A DNA stretch of 64,000 bases from Ficedula albicollis (lineage: Eukaryota > Chordata > Aves > Passeriformes > Muscicapidae), in NCBI RefSeq assembly GCF_000247815.1, contig NC_021673.1, positions 109,325,432 through 109,389,431 of the forward strand, read 5' to 3'. Positions within the stretch are counted from its first letter, which is position 1. Each line of letters starts with the position of its first letter. The notes beneath the pieces are model-generated. The model was given only the letters and a program-made list of their open reading frames with translations, searched no databases and was not told the DNA's origin. Made by a program: the position numbers and the translations under genes. This document shows positions 11,481 through 25,740 of the stretch, in pieces.

Positions 11481-14400
11481 CTGCAACAAAAACAAAAGAA
11501 ACAACTTAGTCACAGGACAGGCATTTCTGTGTGAAAGAAGGATGCAAAAACAATTTTCCCAACTTATCTTTTAAAATGATGGGCTGGATAAAAGAGCATT
11601 CTTGACCCCTCCTTGTTTAAACTAGCCAGAAACAGCATCATTATTGAAAAGAGGAGTTCTCCCCATCTGTTTCACACCAGTATCCTTTACATGTGCCACA
11701 AAAAGGGCAACACACTCTCTACAGGTAGGGTGTGGGCTGACCTGCCCCAGTGAAACTGCAGACCAGGTCAGTGATCCTGGTGTCTGCTTACACATGGCTC
11801 ATGGTTTATGCATTGCAAAATTGAGAAGTATATTTGTCATAAAAGTCTTATGCTAACTGGCTTGTGCTCCCTAGACTGTGGCACTGCTTCAAATGCACTC
11901 CTGCAGTAAAACCTATTTCCCCCACATGGTATGGGAACAGTATAGTCTGGTAAGAGCCACTCTGCTAGAGAGCTCAGAGACTGATGAGAAAACAGGAGGG
12001 GCTGGCATAGCCTGCCCTTTGGCTGCCAAAACCCACAGGTATTTTTCCTCAAATGAATGCAGTGCCTTCCTTATGTGTAGAACCACAGCATGGACTTTGG
12101 AGTCTTAAATTCTCCTTTCCTGTACAAGTGATCACCAAATCAAGCAGCAAATACCAGTTTCACCCTCTTTCCTCCTCACCTCTCAAGCCAAGTTGACCAC
12201 TTTTAGAAAGATGCTATTATGCTGCCTGTATGGGCTCAGATTCTTCACAAGCATCCTAAGAGCAAGGGACCAATCCAATACATCTTAAGTTTTCTACAAT
12301 GTACCCTGCATCCACAGATAACTAGAAAATGTCTGTAAATGCTACTTCTCAGACAACAGGCCAGCCACTGATTAGTGATGAATTTTCCCCTTAGTAATCA
12401 GGGCCAGATTTGGGCCAGTGACCCAGAGGGCAGGGGTGTCACATCCCATGATTTGCTCCCAGCAGATCCAGACCCTTCACTCCACTTTATTAAGTTAATC
12501 TGTCTTTAAACCTCTTTGGACTAACGCACTGTAGGATGAACCTGGTCCCACAAGACAGTCATCATTTACAACAAAGTGAACATCTACTGAACCATACCCT
12601 CCAGAGCCACCCATGAAAGGGCACAGGAAAACAGCCTCGGTGAAACGAATGTGAAATACAGCCTGACTGCACACCAGCCTGAAAATCCTCTCTCCCATCC
12701 TCCTTCACTCTCCCCAAACTGTGCACGCACACAAATAATAGTTCATGGGACATTTGGCAAGGAAAAGATCTTACAGTAAGACTGAGGAATTTTTAATGTA
12801 GTGCCATTCTCAAGATTAAAGGAAAATGACCCAGTGACACTCAAAGATGCAATTTCCAGATGTGAATACAAAATGATTTAATGCTGATGGCAGGAATTCC
12901 AGACTGTCCAAGGCCAAAGAGTGTTAAAAAATACACTCCACCACTTGATTTCATCTAGTTCCTCATCCCTCCCATAAGATCATTTCAAAATGCTGTAAAG
13001 CACTAACAATAGATGCAGCCAAAAATGTTGGCTGGTCACAGGTAATGGGCTCTGACTTTAAAGCACAAAAGCAAGGAAATTAAGAGTTAAGCCTGACAGT
13101 CAGTCCTTTTGTCATCCTGTTGTGTCCATTTATTGCAGCACTTACAGCATAACACCACAGGCTTATAGGAGACCCTGCAGTACCTAGAAACAACAGGACA
13201 AGTTAAATATGGGGTGGCAGCCTGAATTCTGATTTTCCTCTCTGCTTCTGAGCAGATGAAGTAATATACCAATTGTTACATTGCAGACAGATATTTGGGG
13301 GGTTCTTTTGTTTCTAGTCTACTGAGAGTAAGCACGTCAGTCATGCCCATTTTTTATTTCTTTTCACTAAGTGAAAAATGCATAATCAGTATGAAGCTGG
13401 ATGAACAGTTGCATATGAAGCAGTCAAAAGGTGTTTTAAAATTGCAGCTGTAACTCTTGATGCAATGACATTTTTGATTAAAAAATAAAAATGCCCAAAT
13501 ATGAAGGAGAAAAAATAAAACACAGCATAAAGATTGACTTGCCCCAGCTCTCAGTGTCCCTGACTCCTGTGCCCTGGCACAAAATGAGATTCTCTGGAGA
13601 TAATGAAGAAATAATAAAAAAAATCATACAAGGGTTGCAGAGAAGAATGGGATAGGATAGGAACACGAGGAAATGCTTTGAACAGTTTAGGCCTTAGAAA
13701 GGCAACAATATGTGTTGTAAACAGTCAAAACAAAACACAGTTTCCAAAGTAATTAAAGGTCCCTAAACATGGCAGACTAGGGAGAAATACCTGCTTGGCT
13801 GAGTTGCAAAAAAATACAAAGTGGAAGCACTTCAGGAACATAACATTGACAAGAGAAGCAGGCGAAGGATGGGAGGGGAGAGATAAGAAAAGGAGGAAAA
13901 TTCTGTAATCCCACAGAGAGCCATATTCCACTCTACCAAAAGCCATCTATTGGAGACCCCACGTCTAAGTGACTGAAAATTGCGAACATTAATCCCAGTT
14001 ATGAGCTGCTGTTGTTTTTATGAGGGGTGTTGTGTTTAAAAATTTAGGGCAAAAATTCTCCTCTATTATCCACGCAGCCGATCTCTGCTGTGATGGCCTC
14101 TCTGCCTCGTGTGCTCCTGTCTCCCTGGCAGCAGGAGATGGGGCAGGAGGGAAAGGGGAGTTTGGAGCTCCCGCCGGCAGGGATGCGCGGCACACTCAAC
14201 ATCCCCTGCGTGCCTCGGAGAGCGAGCTGCCCTTCACTAAACACACACTAGGCTAGCCTGAAACAAGCCTCCTCCAGGAACTTCAACCAGTTTTGCCTGA
14301 GTTTGGAGCAATTAGTACCTCCACTAGCCAAAGAGAAGTCATTTAGCAAAGTGCAGGAGGCATCGTATGCCCCCTTCTTTGCCTCCCGCAAATCTGATTG

Positions 14401-14634
14401 TGCATAAGCACATCTGTTTAATTACGTGGTAGTCTCCCTACAAAGCATTTCCTGCTTAGCCATGGAAAGAGGAAAATATTTTTTTTTCAATATAATCTTT
14501 TCTGGACTTCATCAACAGCTGCGTTCCAATTTCCAAGAGCTGGGATCTCATGAGGAGACACTAGTTTGCAAATACAAATTCAAGCTTTCCATGCACAAAA
14601 TGGAGGAACAGGGAAGCAGGAGGGGTGTGTGTGT

Positions 14635-14758
14635 CACTGCATTTGTTATCATGTAGACAAACCAGGAAAACTCCTACATCCCCAATTATAATGTCCACTG
14701 CATTTGTTATCATGTAGACACAAAGCAGGAAAACTCCTACATCCCCAATTATAATGTC
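14635..14758. repeat. Tandem duplication, about 61-63 bp unit
   Basis: The copies (14635-14695 and 14696-14758) both begin CACTGCATTTGTTATCATGT and end CCAATTATAATGTC. They differ mainly by a 2-base indel and substitution in the middle (GACAAACCAGG versus GACACAAAGCAGG). Confidence 0.93.
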
Positions 14759-16757
14759 TTGGTGTTATCTGGAAAGCAGGTATACTACCTGGGAGAACCT
14801 GAATTCCGTATATTTCACAAGCATAAGTGCGTTTGCCCTATTCCTAGAAGTAATTATTTTTGATCGCTGAATCCAGAATCCCAACTGTTATGTGACCTAC
14901 TATAAAATTACATGCCCCCACTTTTCTGGATGAAAATGCTTTGAGATATCCCTGTTGTTAGTCTTAAGGACTTGAAAACATACAAAGAATTTCAGGATAA
15001 AACTATGTGGAAGAATCTCCTTGGCAAACAAAACACTAAAAGGTTTCTTTGCAGAAAGGCTGGAGACAAAAGAGGTAATAATACTTGTTTGGTGGATGCC
15101 TTTGTGTTTCAGAGGGAACATGAGAAGTAATAGCTAGCAAAAAGTTCCTGCCCACAGCATCAAAATTAACGAAGAAAAAAATACCCACAGATAGCCACAG
15201 ACTCAGTAGCCCATTAGAATCCTTAATGTGAGCTGCGGTTTCAATTTAAATGGGACTTCTGTGTTTTATGAGCAGATGAGACAAGACATGGCTGTACCTG
15301 ACAAACACTGCAAAGAGGGTACACGTGAAGAGGTATAAAGATGAAATGTAGGTGCATTATTTCAACAGATGGTAACAGTACCACAGCAGCATGTTATTTT
15401 TTCCTTAGTTCAAGAACACAAACATGAGTAATCAATCATCACTGATTAAGTAATTATGGTACCCTACATGTTATCACTTATCTAAAATCCTTTATCTGTG
15501 TACATTACAGACCATCTTGTATTTTTTTGCATTCAAAAAAATAAAAATGCACCCCACTGCACTGCAATCCAGCTCCAGGTTGTAAAACAGAACTCTACAT
15601 TACTATCAACCTTTAAGCACTACAATTTACTTTTTTTTTAACAAAAGCAATTGGTTTCCAACAGGCTAGATAATAAGTCTTTTGACCTGCATTCTTCTTT
15701 GACCCATTAAGGTCACCCCTGTGCTCGGGCATATAGCTGACTTAGAAAATGCCTGCAAGTCCTGCATTTCATCTCCTGCCCACTCAAAATAAAGCTTTCT
15801 TTAAATGTGTCTGTACGGGTCCCTGAAGACCAGGGAGGCATCCCTGTAGTGGGCAATGGAGGGACAGAAGCTTCTGCCTTTATTAATGAATGCAGACCAT
15901 TATGAGTCTGGCTGGCTCCTGCACTGTTCCCAGAAGCATATACTGTACGTGACTTAAAATGCTAGAATATTGACACAAAGCGAGCTGGGCACCCCTAAGG
16001 AAAATTACTCCTTGGATATAATGTAGGCTCGTAACAGCTATTAGAGTACAAAATAAAACCCTCCGGGATCAAACTGACATATACCGCATTCTACCTACTC
16101 CTCAAACATTAGAAGAATTTCTTTGTGAAGGCATTCTCAAGGACAGCATTAAACTGACTTTTGTAGCAATCTGCAACAGCTTTTTGGCTTACAGCTTTTA
16201 GTACTAAATCTCTAGTTTGAATCAATATAAGTACTATATCTACCACATTAATCAATACATTTGGTTCAATACACGTTCTATTAAATTATACTTTCTAATC
16301 AAGATTTTCTGCTTCTCTTCCCTTCTTTTTTTTATTCCAGCTTCTTATCCTGTACTACACTTTTCAAACTGTCTGAAGCTAAGAAGAGGATGTTGCATTT
16401 TCCAGAACCAAAGGGGAAGAAAGAAATGCTTGTGGAAAGACAAGCCTAGAAAAAGCCTAGCACAGGATCAACACAGTTTCCAGAACTTTGGTCCAATGTT
16501 TTATTACTTATTCTGATTGTCATGACCTCTCATGCAGAAAGCTCTGTATTGGACACTGTTGGAATATTATACCATGTGGAAAGGAGAGGGAAGAGGAGTA
16601 TTAAGTGGTAGCACCAAAATCAAATAAATGAAACTTATTCAGACTAAACTATAAAAAAGCACTAGAAGGACAAAAGGTTATTTTTCACACTGTTTCTTCA
16701 GATTTGTGCTGCTTCAATATTGCAGCATGGAGTTTCCTGTCAAGGCCCCATTATACT

Positions 16758-17011
16758 GCTGAAGGATTCTTTCCTGGTAAATTGCTGAAGTATTCTTTCC
16801 TGGTAAATTGTAATATGATTATACTCAAGGATTGAATCGATGAGTTACTTAGATTTGTATGATACTAAGATTAAATACAAACTATAAATTAGGATGCTGC
16901 TGAAGGATTCTTTCCTGGTAAACTGTAATATGATTATACTCAAGGATTGAATCGATGAGTTACTTAGATTTGTACGATACTAAGATTAAATACAAACTAT
17001 AAATTAGGATG
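16758..17011. repeat. Nested tandem duplication: 26-bp unit within a 115-bp duplication
   Basis: A 26-bp unit starting GCTGAAGGATTCTTTCC occurs at 16758-16783 and again, with one change, at 16784-16809. A 115-bp block beginning at 16784 is repeated at 16899 and ends around 17011 at AAATTAGGATG. The 115-bp copies differ at about three positions. At the G/T difference the second 115-bp copy matches the first 26-bp unit, so the short duplication probably arose inside the first long copy after the long duplication. Confidence 0.93.
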
Positions 17012-17455
17012 TAAAAATATATTATTTAGTTCAGGTCTTTGGGGATATGTGAAACACTGGGGTAGAATTGTCTCCAGCAATCGGAGTGATCTACACAGCT
17101 ACAGTAAATGACTTTCCCACACCTGTGTTAGATTTGGTGGAATGTGGCTGTTCTTCATAAGAAGAGAATATGAAACACAGTGTCAAAATGATAAACATGC
17201 ATATTGCAGGCATGCAATGCATTTGCCACTGTCTTATAGATCAAAACCACTGTACTCGTGTCCCTTGCTTACAGTCAGTTTCTCTTTTCCTATCTCCATA
17301 TAATCACTGTGAACCTGCAGAAAAACTTGCATTTTCTTTTGACATTTAACATCATCTCACTCAGCTCACAATAGGGTCTTATAATAATTTCTAGATGACA
17401 CAATGTCACCATTAAACAAAAAGGTGAAATAGCATAATAAAAGAGAAGAACAAGA

Positions 17456-17655
17456 ATTCATAGAATTTAAAGACAGAAAAGACCCATTAGGGCGTTTTCT
17501 CCACCCATCTTGCCAGTGTTGGATTATTGCCTATAGTGTAATTTCATGTGTTTTGCCCAGTCCAATTTTAATTAGAGCTTCCAATGCTCCTCCTGGGAGA
17601 CTATTTCACAGCTTCACAGACCTCAGGGTTAGTATTTTTTTCCTGATGTTCATCC
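17456..17655 (-). mobile_element. Old CR1 LINE fragment
   Basis: TTCATAGAATTTAAAGACAG, then AAAAGACCCATTAGGG, then a region resembling the older amniote CR1 3' portion (CCAATGCTCCTCCTGGGAGA, TTCACAGCTTCACAGACCTC). Orientation is reverse. It is more diverged than the fragments at 3.6 and 34.2 kb, so probably older. Confidence 0.65.
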
Positions 17656-17971
17656 CAGGAGAGGAAGTGGCTCAGCCAACCCCAAATCAGACATGAAACC
17701 AATTCTGCCTAGTCAGGAGCTGGTTTCAGTAGAATATCTGGGCCATTTTGAAGCATCTGAAAGCAGTAAACTTACTTTCAATGCCCCAACACATTATGGC
17801 ACTGGCTCCACTGCTGCTGCAAGCAATTAAGAACATTCAGTTATGTGGGTTTCTAAGGCTTAGTTGTTGTATAGGTAAAAAAATAGTATAGGTGGGATTT
17901 GGGTTTCTCTGCTAAGGGTAATGACTTCCATAGTGCACTCCATCAAATGAATTAATTGAAGGTTAGGGCCA

Positions 17972-18000
17972 TATACAGGTTCATTCTATGATTCTATAAT
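17972..18000 (+). mobile_element. Possible CR1 3' tail
   Basis: GGTTCATTCTATGATTCTAT resembles the CR1 terminal repeat (ATTCTATGATTCTATGA). The upstream body is not convincingly CR1, so this may be a chance match or a very short truncated copy. Confidence 0.35.
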
Positions 18001-21000
18001 CCTTAATTGTACTGATAGAGCATCCATGGACATTCAGACTGTAATAATTTATGTCTTTTTCATATATGTGAAATACAAAAAGAGCAACTTCAGTTGAAGC
18101 TGATTAACAAATGAACGATTATTTCCCCTCTCAGACCCCACCTTTCCTTTCATAAAACACCAACTACAAGAAATTAACTTCAATTGCTGTATCTGAAATG
18201 TTGGAACTAACAAATGCTTTTGATGTGTTTCACCCCAGGAATTACAATGCTTCTGACACGAGTATATATTCATATTTCAGTGGTCACACTTATGTGGAGT
18301 GAATAAGGGAGCTAGAAAAGAGATGACGTCTAATAGCTTTTCATAGGTAAAAAGTAGGAGGCTGAATGGAGACTTTGGAGTTCTGGAGAGAACAGAAAAA
18401 GTCCAGGCAAAGTGTCCCTGAATACCAGCATCTCCAGGACTGTAGTGCAGCTGGCAGAGTGGGAGGAATAACAATAAATTTATAAATACACTAAAGTAGG
18501 CATGGAGTTTCATCCAGGCCAAGTTTGCTCACCAGCACAGACCTAACAAAATACAGTCTCTGAAACTTCAGACTCCCAAGGAAATTGATCTGAACTAAAC
18601 CAGAGCTATTTCCACAACAAGAAAGGGGCCAAATCCCAAGAGAATCTGTGTTCCCATAAATACCATTTATGTGTGGTGAGTTGATGTTTACCAGCCTTTG
18701 AGAATCAGGTCTGTTCTCAGACATGTTTGCCAATTAAGTGGTCATCTTAGGACATGACTGACCACTGTTGACAATGATAATTTAGGAAAGTCTACACTGA
18801 ATTGCAGTCATTCATATAAATTAATTCACCTAAGCTATGTGATTTGATATTATGTTAATGTTTCTGAAATAGCACGACTGGTAATCAGATTTTATTCTTT
18901 ATCATATTTATGTAAAATTCTCAGTGTTCTGGTTTTTCCACTCAGCATTTCCAGCTGGGCCAGAGAAAAACTACCTGTAAAAAAATCTCAAATTGAAGAG
19001 CATGTTCTCAGGGATGCAAACTGAAAATTAAAACCAAACCCAAACCAAACCAAAACCCCTGATACCTATTTTTCTTCAGAGACTTCCAGTAAGTCACAAG
19101 TAAAATGTCAATGATTCCTTTTGGATTCATTACTATATGCGAGTACATATATCACAGATTTGTTGTATGGAAAAGAATGACATATATTCCTGGGTACAGC
19201 AAATAAGGCTTTCATCATTGTCACCAGAAGAGAACAGACACAAACACTGACGCCTGTTCACCATCCTTGCACCTTCCTCATTATGAGCGTTGGCGGGGGG
19301 CTCCCAGCTAAGCCTCTGACATAAATCAGAGTAGCTCGAAGGCTGTTTTAACCTATGGTGCCAGGCAACCTCCTCCCATAAGCCTGCCTCACCCTGGCTG
19401 CTGTTCATTGAAATGCAGTGAAACTTGCAGCAACGTCTTCCATTTCAGGGGAGGTGTGCCTGGCTGCATGGGAAAGGTGTGTGCATTACCCCATAAAAGA
19501 GAAAGTGGTGGGGAGAGGGGGAAATGGTCAGGGCATGTTCACAACTGTTCTTCAAAACTGGGAAACCTAACTGTTCTTTCACATGGCAAAGGGGCTGTAC
19601 TGATAATCAGGATCCAGGTTTAAGTCTTGTCTGTAGAAAAACAAGGCCTTTGTGATACTGCAAATGTTTGAAATTAATATACAAGCATTCTTCTCCAATA
19701 AGAAAATTGTTCATTAAGTGGGAATAAAAGCTTAAACAAAAAAGGCAGAAGGAGGCACTTCTGAGAAATATATCAAAAGTCTTATTACTTTAGAATATGG
19801 TTATGGTTACCCTGGTATAAATTAAGAAAAGCTCCACTGAAATCAAGGGATTTTCAAGACAGAAACAAGCAAGAATAGAGACAGGCCTTTAGGGTTTAAA
19901 ACAAAGTGAATATTGCTCGTATACTGATCAGTTCTTCTGCAGAGGCCACAGCCAGAAGTCTCTTCACCTTGTCAGACACAGCAAGCAGAACCCAAAGTTG
20001 AACAAATACAGATTTGTCTGCAGCTATTGTACACCAGAGTGGCAGGGGACAACAAACCTTGATAGGTAACGCTGTCTAATAAGATATTCAGGGATTAAGT
20101 CAGTGTTTTACAAGACATGTGTTCATGGGCTAGCTGTTGCTCTGTTATTTTATTTTTTCTTTGTTATGTTTAATTTATCATGCTAGTGCTGTCTAAACTA
20201 CATCTGTAAACAAGTTTAAGTTTGACCGACCTCCTCTTTTACATCCACAGGCAGCATTTCTACTTTGAGTGCTGATTTCAGATACCTTAAAGACAAATAA
20301 ATCTGTGGGGGAGATAGAGGTAACAAACCTTAACAACAAAAACAAACCCCTTTGTCTGACAATATGTGATCATATGTGAATACAAATTTGCCTAGCTGTG
20401 AGTGAGGAAGTGGCTCCTGGAACTGGAGCTATGCTATGCACAGATTCCTTTATAGGTCAAACCCAATTAAACAAACTACTCCTAAATATTTAACAGCTCA
20501 GTGCAGTAATTAGTGACAAATAATGGGAGCTTAAACTGATAATTGCACAGAAATGTCCTGTTGGAAACATTACATATTCCTTACTCCTCCTCTTTCTCTC
20601 ATACTCAATAAATCCTGATCCTTTTCAAGGATTAAACTGACAAATGAATCTGAATTTTACACATATCTATTTGGTCTGCAATGAAGACCAATTTCTGCTT
20701 TCTATGACTTGCGAAAAGGAACTTTCCAAGGGGAATTCTTCTTCTCAAATTTCCATTTTGAGTTCTCTGCTTTTAAGCAGAGTAATTGCTAAAACATGAA
20801 TTGATTTCAAATCTTCAACCAACCTGCAGGTCCAGAATTCAAGCTCCTGTCCATAGGATTCAAAAGGTCACCCAATTAAAATGGGGAAGCACACAGAGCT
20901 GTGATTTATATGCAAAGGGCAACCTTTAAAACAATGATACTTTCCAGTTTTCCACAGGTGCATGTACAAGAATCTCTTTGAACAAAATTACAAGTGAAAT

Positions 21001-21811
21001 TACAAGTTTCTTGATACAGCCTGAAAGAAAAGTGCTGTAACTTGTCTGCACTCCTATTATGCAGACAGACACATCCTGCACTTGTATCGATCGCCGAGTT
21101 CACCTCCCTACCTTCCTGACAGAGCACCGGGTGTTGTGCTTACCAGGTGACAGGGGACAGCCTGGAATCTGGATTCTCCACACATTGCCAGCTGGTGCAT
21201 GGGGCCTTGTACAACAGCACCTGGCACACTGGGGGTTGTGGATCAGCCCAAGATTAACTCACAGTGGCTAACAACATTTTCGCTCGGGTGAAAGCAAGCC
21301 CTGAACAAGCCCACTTTTAAAATCGGCAAACTTTGCTTTCACATGTGGAAATCATATTTGGAAGTTATCCATCTAGCAAGGACACATGCATACACCCAGA
21401 AGTGGATGGGAGTGTATGCTGGATCCTGAAATCAGAATGTAAATGGAAATTTGTCCCCTTGTCCATGGTATATCAATTTTAGACTGTGTAGGATAGAAAA
21501 GGAAAAGCTATGGTGCTCTGCTAGCTCTCCTCCTCTTCTAAAAGCTCCAAACTCTGTTGCACATTGGTACATCCTTTTCCTTCAAGACAGTTTGCAAGGA
21601 AAGCCAGATTGAGCAGATTTGATGGTAACAGCCAAGGATTTCTGAGCTGATAAGCAGAGGCCCCCATGGATTTTGAGCTCTGACTTCCTTCACAACCAGT
21701 TACTGTGCCAGCCCATCTTGGACATCTTACAGTCCTTATTCCTACAGCTCTTCAAACAAGGAATAGCAGGAACTGGGACAGTGCTTATGTGGCAGCCTTG
21801 GTGTGTGTGTG

Positions 21812-21905
21812 AATTACAAATCTACCGCTTGGAAAAGAAACTAAGGACAATTTTTATCAATTACAAATCTACTGCTTGGAAAAGAAACTAAGGACAATTT
21901 TTATC
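21812..21905. repeat. 47-bp tandem duplication
   Basis: The copies at 21812-21858 and 21859-21905 begin AATTACAAATCTAC and end GGACAATTTTTATC. I see a single C/T difference, which suggests recent origin. Confidence 0.95.
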
Positions 21906-24900
21906 CCTTCATAGCTGATGATTAGTTAGACAGTTAAGAACCCTATGTTGAAACATTTTGTTCTTAGAGCAACCTCATCTGAGTTTCCCCCTTTAAAGTC
22001 TAAGAAACTCCATGTTTCAAAGGTGACTTTTATAGAGACTAGAATGATATTTTGCCCTCTATAACAAAGTCATTCTCTAAATTTTGTGAGGACACACACT
22101 GTAAATCAATAAATCTGGAGCATTTACTAGCATGTGGTACCAGAACAAGAAAATTTCATATTTGTCATTGTGGTTGTTGGTTGTAAAATTCAGTTTGGTT
22201 TCTCTATTGTATTCTGTTTTCTGGTTTGTTTTTTTTCAATTGCATTTGTGTAAAAGAAGTGTGAAATGTGGCCACAGCTAAATGGGAGGAATTTCACTTT
22301 CTCCTGTTTACAGAACCTTAAAAATGGGGAAGGCAGTGAAGCACAATTCCTACAATTTAATACTCCTGCCCCAAAAAAGAAGTACCACAAAAAGAAGCAT
22401 CCTTTTATGCCTTTTTCCTTCCTCCCTGTGAGAGATGACATACCCTCCTACCAAATGTCATTCTCTGAGGCTGGTCATTCTGTGTCCTGTCAGACAGCTG
22501 GCCAGTGACACGTTGCAAGTCAGACATGTCATTAGCTCCTGCCTTGACCCTGTACTGACAGTGGAAGAAATGCTCCCACCCCTCACCTCTGGCTCTGGCT
22601 TGTGATGCCAGGTACTCCTGTCTCCTTGGCTATCTCCTGCAGCTGCTGCTTTCACCCCTCGTTGCCCATTATGGCTGTTTTTAGTGTGGCAATCTTCAGA
22701 TTGAGCGAAAAGAATCACATTTACAAGGAGAATAACTGGAGACAACACTCATTTGCTGTCTACATTTAGTGCCTAGGAATCTGAAACAGAGAACTTTAAT
22801 TCCTTTACAAAAAGATGTGCTGTAGCTATGGTGAGGCTAATCTATAACCCTCATGATTTTATGTAATTTGCTACTCCAAGTTAATTTTAATTCATCAAAA
22901 TAAAACCCTTTAAAGTAAAGTATTAGCTTAAACCCAGAAAAAAAAAATAAAAAGCAAAATCTTTGCAATTGGAGGGCAATTCATCATACTCCAGTGCACA
23001 CTTACATAAATTCAAAAGTTAGCTATAAACAAGTACCCACAGCAATAGTGCCAAGCATAAAGGGGCAGGCAACAGGAGGCCTGCTTTCTAATAAGCCCTC
23101 AAAGGAACCTGCCACACAGAAGTGGCACTTATTCTAATTTAAAGCTCTCACAGTTACTTTACCATGACAAAATTTATAAACTAATAACTTTAGTAAACAG
23201 ACTGGCACTCCAAACAAAAACCCACACAGCAGTTCAGGCCCACAGAGAAAACAGCTTTCTTAGAAAGGTACTGTCTTCAGCAGTGAGATAAAACATTTTT
23301 TGTGGGCTACTCTTGCAGTCCCTGATGTTCAGTAACAATTCTGCACCATTCCGGTACATCTGTATTGTCACTTCATTTGTGGTTTGTAGTCTATTGTCCC
23401 CACAAATCTTTTTAGCATCATAAGGTATATTACACATTTGTATATTTGTGTCGTGGTCAGCTCAAACTAAGAAATACTTCTGGATTTGAAAGAGCCTACT
23501 CTGGGTCTGTGACCTCCCTTAAAGTGTGATTAGTCAGGGCAATTTGCTTTCGAATTGTCAGTTAAAAAACATATTTAATATTTGCAATTAAAACTCATGT
23601 TCTTTCTCATCTCTATTAGTTTTGATTCTCAGTAACTGATAAAAATTGCAAAAATTATACTGTTCTTCATTTATATACATGAAGAAAAAAGACAATCAGA
23701 AAGTAATAATAAGGGCTTAGCAGGAAATTGCAGAAATCTCTGTAATACATGCATATTGGATTTTTTTTTGTTGTATCCTAAAACCACATCACTTTGTACA
23801 AAGTTCCTTTTTAAATCAAAGCGATGCTGAAGTAAAACAACTGCAGGCAAAATTCCTAAGACGCGACGCAGTTTGTGTCAGAACGCTCATCACTTCAGGC
23901 TGACCTGTCAAAGTATCTTGGGAAACATGGTAAAAAGACAAATCTGCAAGTTCATAGGAAACTTTGAATGATAAGAATTGTGTGTTGCACACAAACCACG
24001 GAACGCTGTGCCACGTTAGCTGAGCTATACAGCAGATGTGCACCCCTTCCTCCAGCTTCTAGGCACACCTGCTCAGGCTGTGCTCCTAAGAACATTGAGG
24101 GGGAGCCAGCATCAAGAGGCTTTTACAGAAGAAAGCAGAAAAACTTTGTGCTTAGATCAGTGAAGTGGAATCGAAAGATCAGAATTTAGTACTGTACACA
24201 GTCACCTGCTGTCAGCAATAGAGCTATGTCATAAATTTGATATGGGTGAAGTTAGCAAGATGACATTTTTGGACGTTGACAGGCAATTTCTGTCACTTGC
24301 ACTTTCAGGAGACTCTCAGTACCTTGCAGAATCTATCCCTGCATCCAACCCACTTCCTAGAGGGACCCAGTATTGTCTCAAGAAGCGTCCTTTTAGGCCT
24401 TAGGACTAAGGATTTTGGCCACAGGGCTTGTTTTTCCAGAAACAAATGCATTGTCAAGGCAATCTACAAACTCACCAGAGAGTCATTTCTAAGGGTTTTT
24501 GAAATGCCTCTTTTCACAGATGTATTTCCCTATTAAGTTCTGCACAAGAGTCCCATCTGTAGTGACTTACAGTTCTCTGCTAAATTGTGTGCATTTTCAG
24601 ATTAATTCCTACATGTTCATTGTATATTATTGTAAATCCATGCGGCCTAAACATTCAAATCATGGGCTACTATAGTCCTCAGTGAATGTTAAAGCATTCC
24701 TAACACTGCCCAAACTTCTGCCAGCTCATAATAGCCCCATGGGATTGTTATACCAATTAAAAATCCCTGGAATTCATTGGAGTCTGAGACATGCCTGTGA
24801 GGACCAAAAGGGAGTGATACAGAACCAGCTTGCAAAATAAACAGGATTTGCTGCGTACTGAGGGAATCCTTGGCTGTCTGACTAAGGTACCTTTTATACT

Positions 24901-25674
24901 GGCAGGGGATGCAAATTGGAGCCTGAGGATCTGCACTTTCATTTTCAAAGCTCTTTGCAAACATCAACCACTTCACCTTCACACCATCGCTTCAAGGGAA
25001 GTAAATATGTACAGTTCCAGCATCTTCTGTTTTCTGGAGGTGCAAAGAAGCACAGGGCATTTTTACAGTCTCTCTTCAGGCACAAAAGGGAGCTTTTGAC
25101 AACCTCTTCCTTTGTGGGCAAATGAGCTTCTCCAGGCCACGGAGGGAATTGGTGGCAGAACAGGGTTTTCTGGAAAGATCCTGCTATCCAGCCTGGTACT
25201 GAGTCCACCCTGCCTAACCTGCAAGACACCAAAGCAACTTGCAGAATTCTAGCCATACACTGCTTCAATGTAGGGGACAGATTACTGCATGTCACCCTCC
25301 ATAATGTCTCCTGTGAAAGGAATTCTACATGCTTCCCGGGGACCTCCCCCTTTGCTTCCCCCCCCCCAAATGGTGGCAAGGTTAGAGACAAGTTGTTTCC
25401 TCAAGGCTGAAATTAAAAATGGCTCTGTGTTTTGCTAAACAGTCCTCTGAAGCACGGGCAGCGTGTGCTTGTGTGTGTGTGTGTCTGAAAAGGACCCCAA
25501 TGAAAGGAAGGAATGAGAGATGCTAAACAATGCTGTGCAAAGTTGCAGACTGTTCGGCTACAGGCCAGAAAATGAATCCAATTTTTCATTCTGTCATTAT
25601 AAATATTTCAGTGCAAATGGTACTGATTTTCTGCAACTGTGGTTAAGCAAAGGGCCTCCGAGTGAATATTTAAG

Positions 25675-25740
25675 GGGGAAAAAAAAGAGAAGAAGAAAAA
25701 GAGGGAAGGGAAAAAAAGAAAAATAAGAGGGAGGGGGAAA
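25675..25740. repeat. Polypurine low-complexity tract
   Basis: This is an A/G-only mixture (GAGAAGAAGAAAAAGAGGGA and similar) interrupted by a single T. No gene is implied. Confidence 0.8.

Noticed and set aside
14070..14260. Second CpG island or promoter
   Set aside because: GC rises only briefly, with about ten CpGs in 200 bp. That is too short and weak to call against the stronger block at 42.1 kb.
24945..25391. 148-codon minus-strand open frame in the last intron
   Set aside because: No splice signals or family motif tie it to the gene. The scattered cysteines do not make a C2H2 pattern.
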